From: Dictyobacter kobayashii
GTDB lineage: Bacteria; Chloroflexota; Ktedonobacteria; Ktedonobacterales; Ktedonobacteraceae
Length of the DNA: 64,000 nt
Assembly: GCF_003967555.1 (NCBI RefSeq)
Contig: NZ_BIFS01000001.1
Span: forward strand, 1,240,001-1,304,000
Direction of reading: 5' to 3'
Both the position numbers and the translations under genes were made by a program. Shown in pieces: positions 1-10,858 of the stretch. The first letter of the stretch is position 1. Every line of letters begins with the position of its first letter. Below the pieces are notes generated by a model. That model was not told where the DNA came from. It was given only the letters and a program-made list of their open reading frames with translations, and ran no database searches.

Positions 1-1237
1 CGACCGCCGTTGAGCGGACACGCCACTTACTGGAAGAAGCCACCCGTATTCGCTTGATGAGTGAAGTCCCCTGGGCGCCTTCTTGAGCGGGGGTCTGGAC
101 TCCAGTGTGGTGGTCGGTATGATGAGCAAATTGATGACACAGCCGGTTAAAACCTTTTCAATTGGCTTTGAAGAAGACTCCTTCAACGAGCTACCTCACG
201 CCCGCAAAGTAGCCCAACATTTTGGCACTGATCATCATGAGTTCTTTGTTAAATACGACCTGGTATCGATCTTGCCACAATTGGTGTGGGATTATGATGA
301 GCCATTCGCCGACTCTTCTATGCTCCCGACCTATTATGTCTCGAAACTGGCGCGGGAACATGTGACCGTTGCCTTGAGTGGCGATGGTGGTGATGAGATT
401 TTTGGCGGCTATGAACAATATCGACGTGAATATCAAATCTATCAGATCCCGCGCCTCTTACGTGGTACCATGGCACGCGCTTCATATCTGTTGCCCGATA
501 ATGTGCGGGGCAAGAAACGCTTGCGCACCTGGCTACGGGATTATGGTACACGCAGTATTGAGGCGGCGATGCTCTTCCCTGATTATACACGAGCAGAACT
601 CTATAGTAACGATTTCTATCAACTGGTAGAGGGACACATGCCCTTCGAACGCCACCTGGGCCTCTATCATGCCGTACAACATCTCAATCCTACTGCCCGC
701 ATGCAGTATGTCGATACGCTGACCTATCTCACCGATGATATCCTCGTCAAAGTGGACAAGGCCAGTATGTTCAATTCACTGGAGACACGCGCTCCACTGC
801 TCGATCATCACCTGGCAGAATATGTGGCGTCATTGAATCCTTCACTGCGCGTCAATAATGGGCGCATCCGTGAGGGTCATGGCAAACACCTACTCAAGAA
901 AGTAGCCAGTGAATTGCTGCCACCCGAGATTTTGGAGCGTCCTAAACGCGGTTTTGCAGTCCCCATTAACAATTGGTTCCGCACCGATATGCAGAGCTAT
1001 GCCCATGATGTACTGAACTCGAGCAAAGCAAAAGGGCGCAATATCTTCGACCAGAAGATGCTCGACAATTTGCTCCGCACCGATGGAGGCGGCAAAACTC
1101 TGACCAATCATAGTGAGGTACTCTGGTCACTACTCTGTCTGGAATTATGGTTCCAAACTTATATGGATGAACCGGGTCAGACGGCAGCAAAAACTAATAC
1201 AGCTACAAGATCATCTTCTTATACAATCAAAAAATAA
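1..1237 (+). CDS. asnB: asparagine synthase-like amidotransferase, C-terminal part, frameshifted
   Basis: This is the synthetase half of a glutamine-dependent asparagine synthase-like enzyme (ATP-dependent amidation); the N-terminal glutaminase domain lies left of the window. The PP-loop motif SGGLDSS starts just after position 83, followed by SGDGGDEIFGGY and a C-terminal KRGFAVP segment typical of the family. The frame is open from position 3 up to the C run at 68-71, where one C is missing (P-L-G-A-F-L is expected before SGGLDSS). After that the frame continues cleanly to the TAA at 1235-1237. It lies 22 bp upstream of a second paralogue in the same orientation, within a polysaccharide cluster, so the amidated substrate may be a sugar or a surface polymer and not aspartate. 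The family call is secure; the substrate is unknown. Confidence 0.9.
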
Positions 1238-1259
1238 TGAGTGAGGAAAGGGCACGTTT

Positions 1260-3197
1260 ATGTGCGGCATTTGTGGAATTTATAACGCACACAGCGGTGA
1301 ACCAGTCTCCCCGCAAATAATAGATGCAATGACTCGTTTAATTGAACACCGTGGACCAGACGATAGTGGAGCACACATCGATGGTCCACTCGGCCTAGGT
1401 TTTGCCCGTTTGAGCATTATCGATCTCAGCGGCGGCCACCAGCCGATGTGCAATGAAACAGGCGATATCTGGATAGTCTTTAATGGTGAAATCTGGAACT
1501 ATAAAGAATTACGTAAAGATCTGCAGGAAAAAGGCCATATTTTTCAGACTCATAGTGATACCGAGACGATCGTGCACGCCTATGAAGAGTATGGAGTCGA
1601 TTGCGTGGCGCGCTTACATGGTATGTTTGGCTTTGCGATCTGGGATGGACCACGTCAGCGTCTCTTGCTGGCACGCGATAAGGCTGGAAAAAAGCCTCTG
1701 TACTATACACACCTGAATGGCAATATCGTCTTTGGCTCAGAGATTAAAGCTATCCTGGGACATCCAGCGGTTAAACGTGAAGTAGATGTGCAGGCCATGG
1801 CTGATTTTCTTAGCGTCCGCTATGTGCCAGCACCAGCTACCCTCTTCAAAAACATTGCCAAGGTGAAACCAGGGCATTGGGTCCTGTTTGAAAATGAGAC
1901 GATGAGGGAAGAGTGTTATTGGGATTTCAGCTTTAAGAAGACTGAGAAGCACTCCATTCCAGAATACCTGGATGGAATTAAACAACATGTGCACCGGGCC
2001 GTTGAGGAGCGCATGATGGCCGATGTACCGGTGGGTGCCATGTTGAGCGGTGGGGTCGATTCCAGCATTATTTCTGGCATTATGAGCACACTCACGTCAC
2101 ATAAGGTGAAAACCTTCTCGGTGGGCTTTGATCATCCTGATTATAGTGAACTTCCCTATGCACGTATGGTGGCCGATCACTTCGGCACCGATCATCATGA
2201 GCTGGTCGTCAGTTCTTCGGATCTCACCCAGTACTGGCCATTATTAACCTGGCATCGCGATGAGCCGGTCAGTGAGCCCTCCGACCTGGGCGTCTACCTG
2301 GTCTCCAAGCTGGCACGCCAGCACGTCAAGGTCGTTCTCTCAGGAGAAGGGGCGGATGAATTGTTTGCAGGCTATCCCAAATACGTCGTGGACTGGATGG
2401 CGCGCTATTACCATATCCTGCCTGCTCCGGTACGCAATCAAGTTATCCAACCATTGTTGGAGCGCTTACCTTATAGCATGCGCAAACTCAAGACGGCTGC
2501 CCGCAATATCTCACAACCCGCACCACAACGCTGGATGAACTGGTTCGGCATCTTCAATGGTCCGTTGAAAGAACAGTTGCTAGCTAATGAGACCAAGATG
2601 GCCATTAACCTGGATGCCAGTCGCGAGTTCCAACACTGGCTCCAACAAAATCCACAGCGCGACGACCTCTCATCTATGTTGTATCTGGACACAAAAATCT
2701 GGCTCCCGGACAATCTGCTGATGAAGGGCGATAAGATGACCATGGCGGCTTCGCTGGAATCGCGCATTCCAATGCTGGACTATAAACTTATTGAATATGC
2801 AGCCAGCATTCCATCTGAAGCTAAAATCAAATCGCTTAAAACCAAGTACCTGTTAAAAAAGGCCTTCTCCAATTTCTTGCCAGAGCAGATTCTGACACGT
2901 AAAAAGATGGGCTTCAATGTCCCAACTGGCATCTGGTTCCGTGAGGGCCAACGCGATCTGATTAGCAAGCTTTTGCTCTCAGAGCGTATACGCGATCGTG
3001 GCTATTTTAACAACGCCTATATCGAGCAAATGGTGCGTGATCACCTGAGCGGTAAAACAAACTACCAGGCTCAGATTTTCACCCTGGCCAGTCTGGAACT
3101 CTGGTTCCGTATCTTCATTGATACACCTGACCTGAACAAACCGCAGGGATCAGTTGAAGAGCTGCTCGCGGAAGAATCCTATGCGTCCATTGTATAG
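1260..3197 (+). CDS. asnB: asparagine synthase (glutamine-hydrolysing) family protein
   Basis: Complete 645-residue class II amidotransferase. It begins MCGICGIY, so Cys2 is available as the glutaminase nucleophile after Met removal. The N-terminal Ntn glutaminase domain covers roughly residues 1-210 and contains RGPDD and FNGEIWNY. The ATP-pyrophosphatase synthetase domain follows, with the PP-loop SGGVDSS at residues 263-269 and LSGEGADELFAGY. GGAAAGG lies about 9 bp before the ATG. It is the second of two tandem paralogues and precedes two GT4 glycosyltransferases. Enzymes of this type are common in exopolysaccharide and exosortase loci, where they are thought to amidate sugar acids or amino-acid decorations; that role is an inference here. 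The reading frame is intact, unlike most neighbours. Confidence 0.93.
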   Translation: MCGICGIYNAHSGEPVSPQIIDAMTRLIEHRGPDDSGAHIDGPLGLGFARLSIIDLSGGHQPMCNETGDIWIVFNGEIWNYKELRKDLQEKGHIFQTHSDTETIVHAYEEYGVDCVARLHGMFGFAIWDGPRQRLLLARDKAGKKPLYYTHLNGNIVFGSEIKAILGHPAVKREVDVQAMADFLSVRYVPAPATLFKNIAKVKPGHWVLFENETMREECYWDFSFKKTEKHSIPEYLDGIKQHVHRAVEERMMADVPVGAMLSGGVDSSIISGIMSTLTSHKVKTFSVGFDHPDYSELPYARMVADHFGTDHHELVVSSSDLTQYWPLLTWHRDEPVSEPSDLGVYLVSKLARQHVKVVLSGEGADELFAGYPKYVVDWMARYYHILPAPVRNQVIQPLLERLPYSMRKLKTAARNISQPAPQRWMNWFGIFNGPLKEQLLANETKMAINLDASREFQHWLQQNPQRDDLSSMLYLDTKIWLPDNLLMKGDKMTMAASLESRIPMLDYKLIEYAASIPSEAKIKSLKTKYLLKKAFSNFLPEQILTRKKMGFNVPTGIWFREGQRDLISKLLLSERIRDRGYFNNAYIEQMVRDHLSGKTNYQAQIFTLASLELWFRIFIDTPDLNKPQGSVEELLAEESYASIV

Positions 3198-3275
3198 GCA
3201 AGCAATTACAAGCTTGCTGAGACAGCGTAAGCAGTCGATTTCGTGCCCTACTATCCCGAAAGGATTTACGATAGA

Positions 3276-4315
3276 ATGCCCAGGAAAACAGTTACTCCAT
3301 TCCGTGTCCTGATGGTCACTGGTATCTACCCGACGGCTGAAAAGCCGCATGCGGGCACCTTTGTCAAAAGCCAGGTTGACTCGTTGATCGAGGCGGGTCT
3401 AGAAGTTGATGTACTCCATCCTAAGGTCGGTATCCCATCACCTTTGCGTTATGCCTCCGCTCTCTTACAGATCTGGCGTGCAGCCCTGAGCGGTCGCTAT
3501 AACGTGATCAACGGACAGTATGGGCTATGGTGTGTGATCTGCCGCTTCCAATGGGGTATCCCCGTGGTAGCATCATATCTGGGAGATGACATTCTGGGAA
3601 CCGTGACGGCCCAGGGAGGCCATAGCTCTAAAGGTAACTTTGTGGCCATGCTGAGTCGCCAGCTCTGTTACTGGGTTGAAGCAGTGATTGTGAAGTCGGA
3701 GCAGATGAAAAGGGAGACGCGTGGTCCCCAACAAAAAATCTACGTTATCCCTGATGGAGTCAACTTCTCGCAGTTCCATCCTGTGCCACGTTCAGAGATC
3801 CGTGCAGAGCTTGGCTGGGACCAGAACAAATATTATGTCCTCTTTAGCAATAACCCTAACATCCCGGTGAAGAATTATGCCCTGGCGAAAGCAGCCGTTG
3901 AGCGTGTACGCGACAAAGGGGTTGATATTGAGCTGGTAGTGGCCACGGGCCTGCCACACGCAACGGTGGTAAAGTATATGAATGCCAGTAATGCCCTGAT
4001 CCTTTCGTCGCATGCCGAGGGCTCCCCAATGTGGTGAGAGAAGCCATGGCCTGTAACGTTCCAGTAGTAGCCACCGATGTCGGCGATGTGCGTGACGTGA
4101 TTGAACGTACAGAGGGCTGCACCGTTTGTACGCCCAATAGTATTGAAGAGATGGCCGCCGGAATTGAGGTGGCCCTCGCCCACACAGAACGCACCACTGG
4201 ACGTGCTGATACCCAACACCTGGATAGTAAGGCGATCGCCCAGCGGATCATTGATGTCTATGAGAAAGCCAGCGGCCTGAAGATTCCCGCCAAACCACGA
4301 CAGAGTTACCAGTGA
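3276..4315 (+). CDS. GT4 family glycosyltransferase, frameshifted
   Basis: GT-B fold retaining glycosyltransferase of family GT4, 346 residues once one base is restored. It probably transfers a sugar from a nucleotide donor to a lipid-linked glycan in the cytoplasm. The N-terminal acceptor domain begins FRVLMVTGIYPTAEKPHAGT. The C-terminal donor domain carries the EX7E signature (EGSPNVVRE after repair). The frame breaks in the C run at 4024-4027, where one C is missing; the downstream part continues VVREAMACNVPVVATDVGDV to the TGA at 4313-4315. ATG 3276 is chosen because AAAGGA precedes it and the homologous part begins just after it. The stop is 12 bp from the next GT4 gene, so the two are probably co-transcribed. 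Confidence 0.88.
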
Positions 4316-4327
4316 AGGAGACAGCTT

Positions 4328-5561
4328 ATGCCCAGGAATAAGAAAGTGCTTCTCCTGGTAGAAAATCTTTCGGTTCCTGCTGATCCACGTGTCTGGCGCG
4401 AGGCTCAAACCTTGCGCCAGCATGGATATCAGGTTAGTATTATCTGTCCACGAGGCGAAACACGCGATACCGAAAGTTATGCCTGCCTGGATGGTATCTT
4501 CATCTACCGCTACACCCTCGACACTACGATCAACAAATCAACCGACTATATCCGCGAATATATGGTAGCGATGCTCAATACGCTGCGCTTAAGCTTCAAG
4601 GTCTGGCTGCGCCATGGTTTTGACGTCATCCATGCCGCCAATCCCCGGACACTTTTTTTGTACTTGGAGTACTCTATCGTCTCCTGGGAAAGAAGTTTAT
4701 TTTCGATCAGCATGATCTGGCACCAGAAATGTTCGCCATCAAATTTCAGGGGCGCATGAAATTGATTCAACGTTGCCTGCAGTTGTGCGAGACCCTCTCG
4801 TATAAGACCGCCAACCTGGTTATTACAACCAATGAATCACAGAAACGCAATGCCATCAAGCGTGGCGGCTGCCCCCTGAAAAAGTGATCGTCGTACGCAA
4901 TGGACCAGACGATACCCGCTTTACCGTTCTCACACCTGAACCAGAGCTCAAACGCGGACATCCTTATCTACTGGCCTATATTGGCGTCATGGGCTCGCAA
5001 GATGGGGTCGATTATGTGCTTTACGCCCTCAATGAGCTGATCAATAAACGTGGACGCCAAAACATTGGGCTGGTCCTAATGGGGGATGGTGATCAGTTAA
5101 GCTTGCTGAAAAATCTGACCCAGGATCTACAACTAACAGACTACGTTCACTTTGCTGGCTGGGTTGGCAAGCACGATCTCTTACGCTATCTCAGCGTCAC
5201 AGACATTGGTCTCTGTCCCGATCCTAGCAATCAGCTTAATGACCACAGTACGATGCTCAAAACCATGGAGTATATGGCCATGGGACTACCTATTGTAGCC
5301 TTTGATCTGCTGGAGACGCGTTACTCCGCACAGGAAGCGGCGCTCTACGCAACGGCAAATCGAGTAGAGGATTTCGCGGATAAGATTGAGCTCTTACTGG
5401 AAGATGCAGCCCTGAGGGAACGGATGGGTTCCTATGGTCGTAAACGTATCGAAGATGAGCTCAGCTGGAACCAGACCTCTAAACATCTTGTGCGCGCTTA
5501 TCAGCGGCTCTTTACGCCTGGGATGCAAAGCAGTATTGAGGATGCCAGGAAACGCCTGTAA
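4328..5561 (+). CDS. GT4 family glycosyltransferase, two frameshifts
   Basis: Second GT4 glycosyltransferase, 411 residues after repair of two breaks. The start ATG at 4328 follows GAAGGAG. The N-terminal part reads VLLLVENLSVPADPRVWREA, the usual opening of WcaI/WbuB-like GT4 enzymes. One C is missing in the run 4643-4646 (AANPPDTFF expected) and another in the run 4872-4876 (GCPPEKVIVVRNG expected). The C-terminal half is intact and shows GVMGSQDGVDY and MLKTMEYMAMGLPIVAFD, the nucleotide-sugar binding face. It most likely adds one sugar to the repeat unit of the surface polysaccharide made by this cluster. Donor and acceptor cannot be read from sequence. Confidence 0.88.
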
Positions 5562-5585
5562 GAACGATAGAGGCAGAAGTGCCAT

Positions 5586-5618
5586 CGGTTGCTGATAACA
5601 TCTCTGTACCAGCAACCG
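5586..5618. terminator. stem-loop between convergent genes
   Basis: CGGTTGCTG at 5586-5594 pairs with CAGCAACCG around 5610-5618. It lies between the converging GT4 gene (ends 5561) and the lipoprotein gene (ends 5630). There is no clear T-tract on either side, so terminator activity is uncertain. Confidence 0.4.
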
Positions 5619-5629
5619 AATAGCGTTAA

Positions 5630-6961
5630 TTAGCTTCTGAGCAAGATTCTAGCGGAGTAAGCCGGTAAGGTAAAGCTATGGTCGAGCTTATTGCCATAGG
5701 GATCGACATATGTAGCGGAACCACTGGTGGTGATCTGTGTATCAATATTATTCGGATTGAGCACGACCTCGCCACCAGTGAAATCTCGCCAATAAGCATT
5801 CTGGGACTCATACATGTCGCTCTTGGCGCTGCCAATATTTGCCTTTAATTCTGGAAATTCATTGGAATAGCCATAAGCTTTATAGCCTGAAATATTAATA
5901 GATGCCAGGCGTTGATTGCACATCAAATATGAGGCATAGATCCATTCGGTATCCGCTGGCGCCAATTTTTTCTGTACCTGGTTAACAATAAAAAATGGCT
6001 TCCCCATAGCCTGGACCGCATCAATATACTGCACCAGATGCAACCAATCACTGCCAACCAGGGTATGGTTGCCAAAATGAGTAAAGCTACTTTCGTTAAG
6101 CACGCCATCGACATGTGCCAGAACAGTTTGTGAGGTTGGAGCATGAACTGTGACGACACCGGTGCTGAAATTACCGATCAAGAGCAAAGGATGTGGTAAG
6201 GAATGCACTACAGTCTGCATATGGACAACCCAGTTCGCCATATCTGTCTGCCAGTGTACATCGTTGTTATTGCCCGTATAGAGTTGCACCCAGTGACCTT
6301 GTTTATCAAAATGGCCGCAGGCGCCAAAAATATTTTCCATATCGATATTATCGACCGCCAGAGCATCATAACCAGCCTCGCTGGCAGGCTGCACATAGTT
6401 CTCTATCTGCCACTGCACAACCGCTGGATTGGTAATATCAAAAGGGATATTTTTGTCAGAATATTCCAGGGCCGGGGTCTTTTGATCACATTTATACAGA
6501 ATCCAGTCGGGGTGCACCTGCTGCCAATAAGCCAGGGTACCAATATTACTCTGGTCGAAAGCACCATCATCTCGATGGATCGTCATATAGTAGCTCAAGA
6601 CGATATTGGGATTAGCGGTGCGATAGGCGTCCATATGATCCTGGCGCGCTCCCCAAACAAAATCATAGTTGTTGGCGATCGCCGTGGGATCTTTCACGCG
6701 ATAATCAAAGACCAGCACCGAATGGATATTCTTACTGGTATCGATGAATGGACGCGTCCCTTTAACAGGATTAAAATTAGTGCATTGGGCTAAGTGGCAA
6801 ACAGGGACCTGCAGCCCAACCGGCGCGGATGCAGGGCTATCTCCTGGAGTCGCGGGCCTGCTAGAAGTGGGTGTCGCCAGAGTACAGCTACTTAACAAGG
6901 CGGCCAAACAGAGTGCCAGAAATAGCGATAGCGAGCGTTTAATACATGGACGTCTAAACAC
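5630..6961 (-). CDS. putative glycoside hydrolase-like lipoprotein (GHL15 type)
   Basis: 443-residue exported protein. The N-terminus has a positively charged start, a hydrophobic stretch and a lipobox-like LLSSC, so it is probably a lipoprotein on the outer face of the membrane. A Pro/Ser/Thr-rich linker follows. The main domain looks like the hypothetical glycosyl hydrolase family 15 (TIM-barrel GHL15): it has ILYKCDQKTPALEYSDK, FDITNPAVVQWQI, and an acidic pocket candidate DALAVDNIDMEN. The start is a GTG preceded by AAGGA. It runs opposite to the polysaccharide genes on both sides, which suggests it trims or remodels the polymer outside the cell. The family call is from memory of family motifs and the substrate is unknown. 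Confidence 0.7.
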   Translation of the reverse strand: MFRRPCIKRSLSLFLALCLAALLSSCTLATPTSSRPATPGDSPASAPVGLQVPVCHLAQCTNFNPVKGTRPFIDTSKNIHSVLVFDYRVKDPTAIANNYDFVWGARQDHMDAYRTANPNIVLSYYMTIHRDDGAFDQSNIGTLAYWQQVHPDWILYKCDQKTPALEYSDKNIPFDITNPAVVQWQIENYVQPASEAGYDALAVDNIDMENIFGACGHFDKQGHWVQLYTGNNNDVHWQTDMANWVVHMQTVVHSLPHPLLLIGNFSTGVVTVHAPTSQTVLAHVDGVLNESSFTHFGNHTLVGSDWLHLVQYIDAVQAMGKPFFIVNQVQKKLAPADTEWIYASYLMCNQRLASINISGYKAYGYSNEFPELKANIGSAKSDMYESQNAYWRDFTGGEVVLNPNNIDTQITTSGSATYVDPYGNKLDHSFTLPAYSARILLRS

Positions 6962-7181
6962 CAGGGGTTCCTTCTATATATTCACAAAAAACAATATTCA
7001 TACAATACCAACCGTCCAAGTTACAAGATAAAATATAACATAGCAATAAACAGGCGGCATATGCCAATTTGGGCCCGATATGGTAAAGTAGAAATTGTTA
7101 CAAGCTCAATTTATGCGAAGAAAGGGGATGTGCACAGTCTTTTCTTCTTAATAGAAAGTACTAGTGCCACATGTTTTTATT

Positions 7182-8134
7182 ATGAGTTCAGCACGCTATT
7201 TAGTTACAGGTGGAGCAGGATTTATTGGTTCACACATTACCGCGACACTCCTGAAACAGGGAGAAAATGTTCGCATCTTAGATAATTTTTCCACTGGCCG
7301 TGAGAGTAATCTGCAAGCATTTAAAGGGTTACCTGGAAACGTCGAGATAGTGCGGGCAGACATTCGCGATCTCGAAGCAGTCACACAGGCAGCGCAGGAG
7401 GTTGAAGTCATCTTTCATCAGGCGGCCCTGGCCTCAGTCCACGTTCAATTGCAGATCCGGTGCGCTCATTGGAAGTCAATGTAAACGGTACCCAGAATGT
7501 GCTGGTCGCGGCCCGCGATGCAGGTGTGAGACGAGTGGTCTTTGCCAGTTCCTCATCGGTTTATGGCAATACACCTACCCTGCCGAAACACGAAGGGATG
7601 CCCACCGCACCAATGTCACCCTACGCGGTTCATAAATTAACCGGAGAGCTGCTCTGCTCCGTCTTTACCAGCATCTATGGCTTAGAAACCGTGGCTTTGC
7701 GCTACTTCAACGTCTTTGGCCCACGCCAGGACCCCAAGTCTGAATACGCAGCCGTTATTCCTCGCTTCCTGACCGCCCTGCTCAATCACGAGCAGCCGAT
7801 TGTCTTTGGAGATGGAGAACAGACACGCGACTTTACCTTTGTCGCCAATGTTGTGCAGGCCAATCTCAAGGCAGCGACGGCACCAGACGCGGTAGGACAG
7901 GCCATGAATATTGGTTGTGGTGAGCGCATCTCGCTCAACGAAGTACTACAGATTGCCGGAGAGTTATTAGAAACCAGTCCGGACATCGACTATCGCGATC
8001 CTCGTCCTGGCGATGTCAGAGACAGCCTTGCCGATATCAGTAAAGCACAGCGCCTGCTCGGTTATGATCCCCAGATCAAGTTCGCCGAAGGTTTATCGCA
8101 GACGCTGGATGCCCTGCGTGTAGGTATCGTGTAA
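7182..8134 (+). CDS. NAD-dependent sugar-nucleotide epimerase/dehydratase, frameshifted
   Basis: Extended short-chain dehydrogenase/reductase, 317 residues after repair. It has the dinucleotide motif GGAGFIGS near the N-terminus, the catalytic YAVHK, and a substrate loop RYFNVFGPRQDPKSEYAAV that is typical of UDP-GlcNAc/UDP-Glc 4-epimerases (WbpP/GalE-like). One C is missing at the run 7439-7440; with it restored the junction reads LASVPRSIADPVRSLEVNV. ATG 7182 directly precedes SSARYLVTGG. It should interconvert UDP-hexoses (4-epimerisation) for the polysaccharide pathway. It is divergent from the lipoprotein gene and faces a terminator at 8159. Confidence 0.88.
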
Positions 8135-8158
8135 TAAAAAAACGCTTACCAGAGCACC

Positions 8159-8200
8159 AAAAAAGTGGGAGCCCTCAATATCGAGGACTCCCACTTTTTT
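8159..8200. terminator. bidirectional intrinsic terminator
   Basis: AAAAAAGTGGGAG...CTCCCACTTTTTT forms a strong hairpin with A and T tracts on its two sides, so it can stop both the epimerase gene (plus) and the Gfo/Idh gene (minus) that converge here. Confidence 0.85.
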
Positions 8201-8220
8201 AATCAGGAATGGCCTGGCGG

Positions 8221-9227
8221 CTATTGAACGGTCACAGCAGTATTGATAGCCTCTTGCTTCTCCAAAGCCAGCTGTGCAGCTTCTAAAACGCGTACAACAG
8301 CCAATCCAACCTCACCATTAGCGCGGGGAGGATTTCCGGTCCGGATCGAATTCACAAAATCCTCGCACTCCAGGCGCAAAGGCTCGACCCAGTCGATATG
8401 CGGAATAGTGATTGCCCCATAGCGATATGACACGACAGGATCAGCGTGGACATCCGCACCCTTGTTATAAACTTTGATCATTTCAGAGGGATTTGTATCA
8501 TCATAGACTACCATTCTGGCGTCGCCGATAACCGTCACCCGTCGAATTTTGCAGGGATGCAGCCAGCTGACATGAATATGAGCCGTCATTTGATCGGCAA
8601 ATTCCAGGTCCAGATGGGCGATATCCGCGATATGGGACTGCAAATGAGCGTTCGCCTGCACCTTAACACGCTCAGGTGTCTTACCAAATAAATAGAGCAG
8701 TATCGATACATCGTGCGGCGCCAGGTCCCAGATCACATTGATATCGCTGCGGAACAACCCCAGATTGACCCTTTCCGCCTCAACACAATAGATCTTGCCA
8801 AGGTCACCATTCTGTACCAGCTTGCGTAACTCGTTGACGGCCGGGCTATATTCAAAGGTATGACCAACCATGAGGATAAGATTGCGTTCTCGTGCCAGTT
8901 CAATCAATTCCTCAGCTTCCGCCACACTGGCGGTCAGTGGTTTCTCAACCAGCACATGCTTGTCATGAAGTAGCGCCTCTTTAGCCAGGCGATAATGGGC
9001 GCGCACAGGTGCAGCAATCACCACCCCATCCACATCCGAATTTAGTATATCGTAAAAATCGGTGGTGGTTTTAATCCAGGGTTGGTTTACAGCGATAGAA
9101 GCCAGGCGGCTCTGATCCAGATCCGCCACCATAGTTACCGATACTTGAGAAAGGCCATCCAGGTTACGAGCAATCTTTGGACCCCAATACCCCAACCAAT
9201 AAGACCAAAACGTAGATCTGTTCTCAT
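8221..9227 (-). CDS. Gfo/Idh/MocA family oxidoreductase, frameshifted near its start
   Basis: NAD(P)-dependent sugar oxidoreductase, 335 residues after repair. The Rossmann motif reads GLIGWGYWGPKIARN when one G is restored to the G run at 9190-9193; without that base the true N-terminus is lost. The family EKP motif is present (VEKPLTASVAEAEEL), and so is the C-terminal substrate domain with APHDVSILLYLFG. The start ATG at 9227 follows AAGGA. In polysaccharide loci such enzymes (WbpB-like) oxidise a UDP-sugar at C3 before transamination, and the neighbouring DegT gene, 116 bp upstream on the same strand, fits that. The exact substrate is inferred only. Confidence 0.88.
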
Positions 9228-9343
9228 TTATACATTCCTTTGAATATACACCTTTGAAATCCTAAAACATAGAGCTACAATGCAATTAGAAACCATGCTT
9301 CCACACACTCGGCGGAAGCAGTGTGCGCTTTGATGGGATGGAT

Positions 9344-10474
9344 TTATGCCGAATGGGAAGTCAAGGAACCCGCATGCTTCTTCACCGCATCTATGACACG
9401 CTGCAACTGCTTTTGCGTGAGCTCTGGATACATAGGTAAGGAAACAATACGTGATGCCAACGCTTCTGTAACAGGCAGGAGACCTGGCTTATAACCATAT
9501 TGAGCACAGGCCGGTTGCAGATGTAATGGAGTTGGATAATGAATATTGGTGCCAATTCCCTCTTCCTGCAAAGCGATGCGGAAACGATCACGATCAGGAA
9601 CCTGAATAACGTAATAGCAATAGACGTGCGTTCCCCAGGAGCGCACAACGGGGACAGCTTCAACCACGTCTCGTAGCTGCTCATTATATGTTTGCGCATG
9701 GGCCTGGCGCTCCGCATTCCAACGCTCAAGATGAGGCATTTTGATCAACAAGACAGCCGCCTGCAACTCATCTAACCGTGCATTGGACCCCATGATTTCA
9801 TGCAGGTAGCGTACGCGTGAGCCATGATCCCGATACATACGCATTTTCTCAGCCAGTTCAGGATCATTGGTAGTGCAGATACCAGCTTCACCGAAAGCAC
9901 CCAGGTTTTTGCTGAAATAGAGGCTAAAACAGCCGACGTCTCCAAACGAGCCCACACGTTGACCTTGATAGGTAGCACCATGGGCCTGGGAAGCATCTTC
10001 AATCACTCGCAAGCCATGGGCACGGGCGAAATCCATCACTGGCTGCATCTCCACCGGATGGCCATAGAGATGAACAGGAATAATGGCTCGTGTGCGAGGT
10101 GTAAGCACCTGTTCAAGCTGCTGCCAGTCCATTAAATAAGTTTCGGGGTCAATATCAACAAAGACAGGGATAGCTCCCACGATAGCAATCGCCTCAATGG
10201 TTGCGATAAAGGTGTTAGAAACGGTGATGACCTCGTCACCAGCACCAATCCCACAGGCACGCAAGGCCAGTTCTAAGGCAGTGGTGCCAGAAGAATTGCC
10301 AACACCAAATTGACACCCACAATATGCTGCAAACTCTTGCTCGAAAGCTCGCTGTCGCGGTCCAATGAATAACTGCATTCCTTCAAGAACTTCTTCAAAA
10401 GCAGCCATAATTTCAGGCTTTAATGCCAGATATTGAGCACGTAAATCCACCAGAGGTACATTTTCAGATGCCAC
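9344..10474 (-). CDS. DegT/DnrJ/EryC1/StrS family sugar aminotransferase
   Basis: 376-residue PLP-dependent aminotransferase of the sugar-aminating DegT family. The PLP lysine lies in SLYFSKNLGAFGEAG. VPLVDLRAQY at the N-terminus and GVGNSSGTTALELAL are family hallmarks. The start is a GTG (10474) with AAGGAG about 12 bp upstream; no better ATG is in frame. It most likely converts a 3- or 4-keto UDP-sugar to the amino-sugar using glutamate, acting after the Gfo/Idh dehydrogenase that lies next to it in the same direction. WbpE-like 3-amination is the simplest reading. Confidence 0.9.
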   Translation of the reverse strand: MASENVPLVDLRAQYLALKPEIMAAFEEVLEGMQLFIGPRQRAFEQEFAAYCGCQFGVGNSSGTTALELALRACGIGAGDEVITVSNTFIATIEAIAIVGAIPVFVDIDPETYLMDWQQLEQVLTPRTRAIIPVHLYGHPVEMQPVMDFARAHGLRVIEDASQAHGATYQGQRVGSFGDVGCFSLYFSKNLGAFGEAGICTTNDPELAEKMRMYRDHGSRVRYLHEIMGSNARLDELQAAVLLIKMPHLERWNAERQAHAQTYNEQLRDVVEAVPVVRSWGTHVYCYYVIQVPDRDRFRIALQEEGIGTNIHYPTPLHLQPACAQYGYKPGLLPVTEALASRIVSLPMYPELTQKQLQRVIDAVKKHAGSLTSHSA

Positions 10475-10858
10475 TATTTTTGATCACTCCTTAATCATAG
10501 TGCAAATTGTTCTTTTCACAAATTACCCAACATAGATCACCCACATGGAGTTATCTTATACGTTTATTTGCAATAGGTCTATATTACATATGGTAACCAA
10601 TAAAGGTAGTATTTAGATGACTATAAAGGTGTAAGATGGGTTAAACTATTGCTAATCAGTAAAGAATATACAACCAAAGTCAAATAACAAGATAAGGGGG
10701 GCTTACGTTTTTATCACCTATTTTCGAACTCTTTACCATATCTCCATAAAAATCCTCACCAATTGTACACCTGAGTCATATACTATTGAAATCAGAACTA
10801 ACTGAGTGAGGGGAACGTAAAATGTTTTACCTCTTGTCTGCACTTTGGGGAGGATACA
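10475..10858. other. AT-rich intergenic region between divergent genes
   Basis: 384 bp separating the DegT gene (minus) from the sugar transferase gene (plus). It should hold both promoters. I see no coding frame and no recognisable riboswitch. The plus gene has a strong GGGGAGG ribosome binding site just before position 10859. Confidence 0.6.
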
